Source of the DNA: Roseburia sp. CAG:309
Lineage (GTDB): Bacteria > Bacillota > Clostridia > Lachnospirales > Lachnospiraceae
Reading direction: 5' to 3'
NCBI GenBank assembly: GCA_000434115.1
Contig: FR894019.1
Location: 1-9,336, forward strand
Length of the DNA stretch: 9,336 bases
The position numbers were made by a program, and so were the translations under genes. Below the pieces are notes generated by a model, which worked only from the letters and a program-made list of their open reading frames with translations, searched no databases and was not told the DNA's origin. Below, piece after piece: positions 1-4,249 of this stretch; position 1 is the first letter of the stretch; each line of letters begins with the position of its first letter.

Positions 1-119
1 GCGGCACGGTTGATTCTGTAACCACTGGAAAGTTTCTCAGTAGATTTTGAAAGGTTGTTTCCTACGATTCCCAACTGTCTGTTGGCATTCATTGATGTAA
101 TGTTGTGTTGTACTATCAT
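1..119 (-). CDS. Flagellin, N-terminal fragment (gene runs off the left edge)
   Basis: Flagellin is the filament subunit, exported through the flagellar type III apparatus. Only the first 39 codons are in the window. They read MIVQHNITSMNANRQLG, then a stretch ending LSSGYRINRA, which is the highly conserved flagellin D0/D1 start (the N-terminal helix that packs in the filament core). The ATG at 117-119 is preceded by AAGGAGG at 128-134 with 8 nt spacing, a very strong ribosome binding site. The gene is the last visible member of a csrA-flagellin unit on the minus strand; csrA ends 148 nt upstream. I see no convincing sigma-28 promoter in that gap, so transcription probably comes from the invertible promoter at 606-632 upstream of csrA. 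Translation is probably controlled by CsrA (see 127-136 and 162-177). The symbol (hag, fliC or flaA) cannot be fixed from a fragment. Confidence 0.93.
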   Translation of the reverse strand, partial: MIVQHNITSMNANRQLGIVGNNLSKSTEKLSSGYRINRA

Positions 120-126
120 AATAATT

Positions 127-136
127 ACCTCCTTGT
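127..136 (-). promoter_or_regulatory. CsrA-type binding site overlapping the flagellin Shine-Dalgarno
   Basis: On the minus strand this reads ACAAGGAGGT, 9 of 10 matches to the CsrA consensus ACARGGAUGU, and it contains the flagellin SD AAGGAGG. CsrA bound here would block ribosome access. The placement equals the SD-overlapping site BS2 described for the Bacillus subtilis hag leader. Seen: the sequence match. Inferred: binding. Confidence 0.65.
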
Positions 137-161
137 TTTACGCCTTACGGCTTATGTCCTT

Positions 162-177
162 CCCAAATCCGTTTGGG
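162..177 (-). promoter_or_regulatory. Hairpin presenting GGA: upstream CsrA site in the flagellin leader
   Basis: The minus strand reads CCCAAACGGATTTGGG: a perfect stem (CCCAA/TTGGG, extendable by one A-U pair) that exposes ACGGAT in the loop. A GGA in the loop of a short hairpin is the classic high-affinity CsrA target. It lies 26 nt upstream of the SD-overlapping site, so one CsrA dimer could bridge both, as in the B. subtilis hag leader (BS1/BS2). Four further GGA triplets occur in the 148-nt leader. Confidence 0.65.
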
Positions 178-267
178 TAGAAATTTCATATTTTCTATTT
201 ATAATATCCGGTGCCGGTGCCAGCCTTGGGCCCTCCGGTCAGCACACATACACCGATTATTATCCGG

Positions 268-510
268 TTACTTTGCCTCGCCCTTTTTCTTACGATAGCG
301 TTCCGGAAGCTCCGGTTCGGCATAATATTGAGGCCGTTTTTCTCGGATCTCCGGATGTGCTTTTTCAAGCACTTTGCTTCGAACGATGTCAACCTCTTTT
401 GGAGCATCCACCATAATTCGAAGATGATTGTTGCTTCCTCCCAGGAATACAATCTTGATATCATCGCCAAGCATCAGATATTCTTCTGTGCTAAGTGTGA
501 GTCGCAGCAT
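268..510 (-). CDS. csrA: Carbon storage regulator CsrA (translational repressor)
   Basis: CsrA is a small dimeric RNA-binding protein that recognises GGA in hairpin loops or near ribosome binding sites; in Firmicutes its main known target is flagellin mRNA and its antagonist is FliW. The 80-residue product starts MLRLTLSTEEYLMLGDDIKI, continues through VFLGGSNNHLRIMV, then DAPKEVDIVRSKVLEK. Leu4 and Arg44, key RNA-contact residues of the family, are both present. Residues 50-80 form a longer, charged tail ending RYRKKKGEAK; many CsrA proteins have 55-75 residues. The chosen ATG (508-510) has GGAGG at 519-523, 8 nt upstream; the longer open frame reaching 603 would run through the left inverted repeat and has no such support. 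The flagellin follows on the same strand. No fliW is visible next to it; upstream lies the invertible segment with its sigma-28 promoter. A GGA site overlaps its own start codon, suggesting autorepression. Confidence 0.92.
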   Translation of the reverse strand: MLRLTLSTEEYLMLGDDIKIVFLGGSNNHLRIMVDAPKEVDIVRSKVLEKAHPEIREKRPQYYAEPELPERYRKKKGEAK

Positions 511-523
511 CCTTGCCACCTCC
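507..523 (-). promoter_or_regulatory. csrA ribosome binding site with possible CsrA autoregulatory site
   Basis: The minus strand carries GGAGG (519-523) followed by GCAAGGATGC (507-516), which includes the csrA start codon. The latter matches the CsrA consensus ACARGGAUGU at 8 of 10 positions. CsrA bound here would cover both the SD and the ATG, implying negative autoregulation. The pattern is visible; the function is inferred. Confidence 0.45.
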
Positions 524-562
524 CTCTGCTGTGCCGCTGAAACAAGAAAAAATTGCCAGCCA

Positions 563-588
563 CAACAATTGTTACTATAATGTTGCAT
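563..588 (+). repeat. Left inverted repeat (recombination site) of the switch
   Basis: The core TTGTTACTATAATGTTGCAT (569-588) is repeated exactly, in reverse complement, at 1295-1314. Including 563-568, 25 of 26 bases match; the mismatch is at 568 (A here, T in the other copy). The inner arm AATGTTGCAT (579-588) is intact. The outer arm (560-569) is degenerate, about 6 of 10 matches to a full arm. It lies within the csrA mRNA leader in the present orientation. Confidence 0.85.
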
Positions 589-605
589 TTTTCTTTGTAC
601 CATAT

Positions 606-632
606 ATATCGACAGGTCATAAAAATACTTTA
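606..632 (-). promoter_or_regulatory. Sigma-28 (SigD/FliA) promoter inside the invertible segment, facing csrA and flagellin
   Basis: The minus strand reads TAAA (629-632), 15 nt, then GTCGATAT (606-613). The consensus for flagellar sigma-28 in Firmicutes is TAAA-N14 to 16-GCCGATAT, so only one base differs. Transcription would start near 599, leave the segment through the left repeat and reach csrA after about 90 nt. The -35 box begins 8 bp beyond the recombinase stop codon, so the promoter does not serve the recombinase. No terminator lies between it and csrA. Promoter activity is inferred from sequence alone. Confidence 0.75.
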
Positions 633-639
633 GTGTTTT

Positions 640-1221
640 TTACAAAAAAGTTTCTAAAAAAACTTTATCTTTTTCTAACTGATCTATACCAAGGTATCTT
701 TTGGTAATTTCATACGACGAATGATTGTATATGCTCATCAGGAGAGCCGGCGGTGTTCCGTTCTTCCAGGCAAAGTAGCCAAACGTTTTCCGAAGGGAAT
801 GACAGCTGATGTTTTGCTCAAATCCATAATAATTTGCCGCCTTTTTTATGATTCGGAATGCCTGCGACCGGCTTAAAGGTTCCGGCCCGCTTTTTTGTCC
901 CTGAAAGATATAGTCATTTTTATGATAATGCAAAAGAGTTTTTCGATAATATTCTAACGCTTCTTTTGCATGTTGATTCACAATAAGAATATTCTCCTTC
1001 CCTGTTTTTTGTTCCCATACGGCTATGTGTTCACGATAGCAATGATTTTGATCTGAATAAACATCGTTCCAACAGAGCCCTAAGATGTCACTAATGCGAA
1101 GTGCTGAATTCAATCCAAACACAATAAGTGCGTAATTTCGTGGGTTTGGTTCAATGTCTCGATAGTAATTTCGAAATTTTTTCAACATTTCTTCATCTTT
1201 GATTGGTTGTGTTTTACTCAT
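640..1221 (-). CDS. Compact tyrosine recombinase, probable DNA invertase of the switch
   Basis: This is a 193-residue tyrosine recombinase that cuts and rejoins DNA through a 3'-phosphotyrosine. It is essentially the catalytic domain alone, lacking the N-terminal arm/core-binding domains of long integrases and similar in size to FimB/FimE-type invertases. The catalytic set is complete: Arg42 (LRISDILGL), a beta-hairpin lysine near 72-75 (QKTGK), His141 and Arg144 (HSLRKTF), His167 (NHSS, where many relatives have GHSS), and nucleophile Tyr176 (KRYLG). Start: an in-frame ATG at 1231-1233 overlaps the ribosome binding site GGAGG (1227-1231), so the ATG at 1219-1221, 5 nt downstream of GGAGG, is the likely start. 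The gene lies wholly between the inverted repeats and would flip with the segment. It is AT-rich relative to csrA and cobL-like neighbours. Its own promoter is not clear; a TATAAT lies in the right repeat, pointing at it. Confidence 0.88.
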   Translation of the reverse strand: MSKTQPIKDEEMLKKFRNYYRDIEPNPRNYALIVFGLNSALRISDILGLCWNDVYSDQNHCYREHIAVWEQKTGKENILIVNQHAKEALEYYRKTLLHYHKNDYIFQGQKSGPEPLSRSQAFRIIKKAANYYGFEQNISCHSLRKTFGYFAWKNGTPPALLMSIYNHSSYEITKRYLGIDQLEKDKVFLETFL

Positions 1222-1294
1222 TTTTTCCTCCATTCTAAAGTACGTGATGCACTTCGTCCTATTTGTTTAGATGCTTCATCCAAACATAGCTTAT

Positions 1295-1320
1295 ATGCAA
1301 CATTATAGTAACAAATGTTG
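1295..1320 (-). repeat. Right inverted repeat (recombination site) of the switch
   Basis: This is the reverse-complement partner of 563-588. Here the site is a full dyad: arms ATGCAACATT (1295-1304) and AATGTTGCAT (1314-1323) around a 9-bp spacer (1305-1313). This is the expected form of a tyrosine-recombinase crossover site, with two recombinase-binding arms around a strand-exchange region. The spacer is asymmetric and matches the left site only in inverted orientation, which favours inversion over deletion. Confidence 0.85.
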
Positions 1321-1392
1321 CATTTTTTCTTATTTTATTTAACACAACCCACCGTCCTAAAATACATTTACCGGAATAGTTACGTTTGTGCT

Positions 1393-1437
1393 AAAAAAAA
1401 GAAGCGATATCTTCTTTCCCGAATTATCGCTTCTTCC
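1393..1437 (-). terminator. Intrinsic terminator of the CobL-like gene, upstream of the switch
   Basis: An 11-bp perfect stem (1425-1435 with 1399-1409), a 15-nt loop and, on the minus strand, a run of T (1393-1400) make a strong rho-independent terminator after the gene ending at 1472. It shields the invertible segment and csrA from readthrough. On the plus strand the stem is followed only by CCTTTATTATT, so termination in that direction should be weaker. Confidence 0.85.
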
Positions 1438-1471
1438 TTTATTATTCTGCACATTTTTTCAAAAATTATTC

Positions 1472-2380
1472 TTATTTCTGTCCACCGCGTCCGCTGATGA
1501 TCCACGGTGCCGGCTGCTGCTTAAATGAGTTGCGGCTTGACAGGGTCGATACCGCGATCTGAATCACTTCGACATCTTCAATGCCATGAGATTCCAGCAT
1601 TGCTTTTGCGCCTGCTGCCACTTGAAAATCCAAAGTATAGACAACTACATTAATGTGTGGATTTTTTGCGGTCAGATATGCAAGTTCCTGATCCATGCTG
1701 GCAGAAGCTACCATAAATACCGTGTCCGGTACAGGACAGTCCTTCATGCTCTCTTCATCTACATGATCAACGATCTGCACATTGCTGAGACCAAAATGCT
1801 CCACATTATCCTCCATCGTCTCGCGGTCAGCGCGGCTGTATTCCACGGCAATTACCGTTCCCTCAGCTGCTGTCAGCGCCGCCTCGATGGCAATACTTTC
1901 TCCGCTGATCACGCAAAGATTATCCTGCGTATCCACCATCATTTTATTGAGAATGACAGCTCGGATCTCACTTCCCACATAGTGAATCGATCCCTTCTGG
2001 AACATTTCATTTCCCATACCGATTTTCGCCGTGTTACGGGCATTTGGATTGATAATGAGCATTCCGGCAGAAGCATTGATCCCACGGTCGATCATATCCT
2101 TTACTTTGCTGTTCAGAATCTTGCCTTGCGGTTTGGAACCCTCATTGTACCAGACGTCGCATTCTCCAAGACCGGCATTCCAAAGTCGATAAAAAATATC
2201 ATCTACGCCCGCATTGGTAAACACCAAAGTCGTCTTGTGTGCCTCCACGGTCGGGATCACATTTTTATTCTTTTTGGTGATATCTATCATCTTAACATGT
2301 TCGAGGTCAATCGCCGTATTTTGGGCATAATATTGCAGCCACGACAAGATCACCTCGTTACTAAAAAGCTGTTCCTTCAT
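1472..2380 (-). CDS. CobL/CbiT-like precorrin-6B methyltransferase homologue, diverged
   Basis: A 302-residue cytosolic protein. Residues about 45-95 (LVFTNAGVDDIFYRLWNAGLG, then WYNEGSKPQGKI) resemble the end of the tetrapyrrole methylase domain of CobL. Residues 138-260 resemble the CbiT-type SAM methyltransferase domain: EIRAVILNKM, then ISGESIAIEAAL, IAVEYSRADRETMEDNVEHFG and LSNVQIV. CobL/CbiT methylates and decarboxylates precorrin-6B in cobalamin synthesis. Two features argue against a normal enzyme: the N-terminal part is about 145 residues, shorter than a full tetrapyrrole methylase domain, and SAM motif I lacks the usual GxGxG (V-I-S-G-E-S-I instead of D-x-G-x-G-x-G). No other cobalamin gene is near. 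The start is supported by GGAGG (2390-2394), 9 nt upstream of ATG. The function may therefore be altered; the family assignment is moderately secure, the reaction is not. Confidence 0.6.
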   Translation of the reverse strand: MKEQLFSNEVILSWLQYYAQNTAIDLEHVKMIDITKKNKNVIPTVEAHKTTLVFTNAGVDDIFYRLWNAGLGECDVWYNEGSKPQGKILNSKVKDMIDRGINASAGMLIINPNARNTAKIGMGNEMFQKGSIHYVGSEIRAVILNKMMVDTQDNLCVISGESIAIEAALTAAEGTVIAVEYSRADRETMEDNVEHFGLSNVQIVDHVDEESMKDCPVPDTVFMVASASMDQELAYLTAKNPHINVVVYTLDFQVAAGAKAMLESHGIEDVEVIQIAVSTLSSRNSFKQQPAPWIISGRGGQK

Positions 2381-2412
2381 AAACCATTTCCTCCGTTCCT
2401 TTTGATACTTTT

Positions 2413-2441
2413 ATTATATCTCAAACCGCAGGACAAAACAA
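2413..2441 (-). promoter_or_regulatory. SigA-type promoter for the CobL-like gene
   Basis: The minus strand has TTGTTT (2436-2441), a 17-bp spacer and TATAAT (2413-2418), 19 nt before the gene's GGAGG. The -10 box is perfect; the -35 matches at 3 of 6 positions. Confidence 0.6.
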
Positions 2442-2478
2442 CTGCTTTTATAATTTCGTAGCATTCTTTTGTGATTTA

Positions 2479-2487
2479 TGCTATACT
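2479..2487 (+). promoter_or_regulatory. Extended -10 promoter for mtnN
   Basis: TGC followed by TATACT (2482-2487) is an extended -10 element 19 nt before the mtnN GGAGG. No good -35 box is seen at 16-18 bp. It would drive mtnN and map, divergently from the CobL-like gene. Confidence 0.5.
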
Positions 2488-2518
2488 ACATGATAGTAAA
2501 GTTTTTGGAGGTAGTTAC

Positions 2519-3229
2519 ATGAATACCATAGGATTGATTGGCGCGATGGACGAAGAAGTCGCCATTTTGAAAGAACAGATGACTGACACAAAAGAAATGA
2601 CCAAAGCGGGAATGACCTTTGTCGAGGGAAATCTGTGGGGACTGAAAACCGTCGTTGTCGTAAGCGGCATTGGGAAAGTAAATATGGCAGTCTGCACGCA
2701 GATCCTGATTGACATTTTTTCTGTCGATACCGTAATAAATACGGGCGTTGCGGGCTCGCTCAATAATACATTGGAAATTGGTGACATTGTGCTTTCACGC
2801 TGTGCCCAGCAGCATGACATGGATGTTTCCCCGCTGGGAGATCCGGTCGGCATTATCCCACGGATGGATGAATCTATTTTTGCCGCGGATGAAACTCTTG
2901 TTAAACTGGCAAAAGAGGCCTGTGAAAAAGCAAACTCTGACATAATCTGCCATGTCGGAAAAGTAGTAAGCGGTGACCAGTTCATCGCCGACGGCGAAAA
3001 AAAGCAATACTTGATCGATACTTTTGAAGGTGACTGTGCTGAGATGGAAGGGGCTGCGATGGCACAAGTGGCTTACTTGAATCACGTTCCATTTCTGATC
3101 ATACGCGCGATCTCCGACAAAGCAGACAACTCCGGTCACATGGATTATCCAACATTTGCCAAACAGGCAATTACTCATACAGTGGCCCTTTTAAAAGAAA
3201 TGTATACATTATTAATAGAAAGAAGATGA
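2519..3229 (+). CDS. mtnN: 5'-methylthioadenosine/S-adenosylhomocysteine nucleosidase
   Basis: MTA/SAH nucleosidase (Pfs) cleaves adenine from 5'-methylthioadenosine and S-adenosylhomocysteine, recycling products of polyamine synthesis and SAM-dependent methylation; SRH from SAH is the precursor for LuxS. The product has 236 residues, the normal length. Motifs: MNTIGLIGAMDEEVAIL at the start with catalytic Glu13 (E. coli Glu12), AEMEGAA with Met176-Glu177 (E. coli Met173-Glu174), and RAISDKAD with Asp200 (E. coli Asp197). A longer frame begins at 2471, but GGAGG (2507-2511) lies 7 nt before the ATG at 2519-2521 and homology begins there. map follows after 7 nt, so the two form an operon. Confidence 0.96.
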   Translation: MNTIGLIGAMDEEVAILKEQMTDTKEMTKAGMTFVEGNLWGLKTVVVVSGIGKVNMAVCTQILIDIFSVDTVINTGVAGSLNNTLEIGDIVLSRCAQQHDMDVSPLGDPVGIIPRMDESIFAADETLVKLAKEACEKANSDIICHVGKVVSGDQFIADGEKKQYLIDTFEGDCAEMEGAAMAQVAYLNHVPFLIIRAISDKADNSGHMDYPTFAKQAITHTVALLKEMYTLLIERR

Positions 3230-3236
3230 CAAAATC

Positions 3237-4112
3237 GTGAAATTAGGTAGAAATGAAACTTGCTGGTGTGGCAGCGGCAGAAAATATAAAAGCTGCCATA
3301 TGGCATTTGACGAAAAAATTGAACATTATATGCTGACATATCCACACGCAGAGGAACCGCCTCGCAGTATCATCAAGACGCCGGCGCAGATTGAAGGCAT
3401 ACGTAAAGCCGGCGAGATCAACTCCATGGTCCTTGATTCCGTCGCGGAAATGATCGGCGAAGGTGTGTCAACGCAAGAAATCGACGATCTTGTAGCCAAA
3501 CGAACCGCTAACCTTGGCGGCATCTGCGCCTGCCTCGGTTACCAGGGATATCCGAAAAATGTGTGTACTTCCATTGATGACGTTGTCTGTCACGGAATCC
3601 CGGATCCAAAGCGGATTTTGCAGAGCGGCGATATTGTAAATGTGGATTGCACTACAATTGTAGATGGATTTTATGGCGATGCTTCCCGTATGTTTTTGAT
3701 TGGCGAAGTAAGCGAAGAGAAGAAAAAACTGGTTCAGGTAACGAAAGAATGTCTCGACGAAGCGGTCGGCATCGCGAAACCATGGACAACATTGGGTGAT
3801 TTTGGATATGCGATCAATAAACGCGCCAAAGAAAATGGCTACAGCGTTGTCGTAGAAATCGGCGGACACGGCGTCGGCGTAGAATTTCACGAAGAACCGT
3901 GGGTTCCGCATATCGGCGAACCGGGAACCGGAATGCTTCTTGTCCCGGGTATGACGATCACCATTGAACCAATGATCAATATGGGAACTTCCGATGTTTA
4001 CTGTGACGAAGATGACGGATGGACGATTTACACCGATGACGGGAAACCTTCTGCCCAATGGGAATACACACTGGTTATCACAGAAACCGGAAATGAAATT
4101 CTTTCCCGCTAG
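3237..4112 (+). CDS. map: Type I methionine aminopeptidase with N-terminal SEC-C zinc motif
   Basis: Removes the initiator methionine from nascent proteins in the cytosol. The 291 residues comprise a SEC-C-type zinc knuckle at 1-24 (Cys9, Cys11, Cys20, His21 in ETCWCGSGRKYKSCH), a linker, and the peptidase fold from about 45 to the end. All five metal ligands are visible: Asp137, Asp148, His211, Glu244 and Glu276, matching E. coli Asp97, Asp108, His171, Glu204 and Glu235 with an offset of about 40. His119 (VCHGIP) matches the catalytic His79. The start is GTG at 3237-3239, 7 nt after the mtnN stop, with only a weak purine-rich SD (AGAAAGAAG), so translation is probably coupled to mtnN. In ribosome-associated SEC-C proteins this knuckle is thought to bind partners; its role here is unproven. 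Confidence 0.95.
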   Translation: MKLGRNETCWCGSGRKYKSCHMAFDEKIEHYMLTYPHAEEPPRSIIKTPAQIEGIRKAGEINSMVLDSVAEMIGEGVSTQEIDDLVAKRTANLGGICACLGYQGYPKNVCTSIDDVVCHGIPDPKRILQSGDIVNVDCTTIVDGFYGDASRMFLIGEVSEEKKKLVQVTKECLDEAVGIAKPWTTLGDFGYAINKRAKENGYSVVVEIGGHGVGVEFHEEPWVPHIGEPGTGMLLVPGMTITIEPMINMGTSDVYCDEDDGWTIYTDDGKPSAQWEYTLVITETGNEILSR

Positions 4113-4147
4113 AGAATTTCATTGTGCTGCAAAATACCTATGTAGCA

Positions 4148-4185
4148 AAAGGAGCTGCGTATCATTTACACAGCTCCTTTGTTAT
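4148..4185 (+). terminator. Terminator after map, possibly bidirectional
   Basis: A 10-bp perfect stem AAAGGAGCTG / CAGCTCCTTT (4148-4157 with 4171-4180) is followed by GTTATCTTTTG on the plus strand. The reverse strand also gives a hairpin ending in CTCCTTTTG, so it may also stop the converging GH43 transcript. A weaker AT-rich hairpin (TAAGAG/CTCTTA, 4228-4245) followed by TTTTT lies just downstream. Confidence 0.75.
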
Positions 4186-4249
4186 CTTTTGTAAGGAAAA
4201 CCTATAATTTTAAAAAAGATTAGGGGGTAAGAGTATTGCCTCTTATTTT

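Larger units (their letters stand above)
563..1320. other. Predicted invertible DNA segment (phase-variation switch) with its own recombinase
   Basis: The two outer ends are inverted copies of a 26-bp sequence (563-588 and 1295-1320), 25/26 identical, with a 20-bp perfect core. They enclose 706 bp holding one intact tyrosine recombinase gene (640-1221) and one outward-facing sigma-28-type promoter (606-632). Sites in inverted orientation plus a tyrosine recombinase favour inversion; an integrated element would show direct attL/attR repeats. In the orientation shown, the promoter faces csrA and flagellin. No other gene fits inside, so switching the promoter is the simplest role. Inversion itself has not been shown and needs reads from both orientations. 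Confidence 0.75.

Noticed and set aside
194..230. Sigma-28 or SigA promoter directly upstream of the left flagellin
   Set aside because: CCGGATATTATAAAT resembles a -10 region, but no TAAA or TTGACA-like -35 stands at a proper distance.
268..603. A longer reading of csrA starting at 603
   Set aside because: The extra 31 residues run through the left inverted repeat and lack a ribosome binding site; CsrA homology and a good SD start at 510.
1222..1233. ATG at 1231-1233 as the recombinase start
   Set aside because: That ATG overlaps the GGAGG that serves the ATG at 1219-1221; the upstream codon has no SD of its own.
626..1242. Subterminal inverted octamer CTAAAGTA (626-633 minus strand, 1235-1242 plus strand) as accessory recombinase sites
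   Set aside because: Only 8 bp, at unequal distances (38 and 53 bp) from the two repeats, and the left copy overlaps the sigma-28 -35 box; chance cannot be excluded.
563..1320. The segment as an insertion sequence or integrated mobile element
   Set aside because: No transposase, no target-site duplication outside the repeats, and no direct attL/attR pair with matching spacer; a tyrosine recombinase with inverted sites fits inversion better.
1586..2461. Long plus-strand frame opposite the CobL-like gene
   Set aside because: It resembles no family I know, has no SD, and mirrors a gene with clear homology, promoter and terminator. The other long frames opposite map, GH43 and flagellin are treated likewise.
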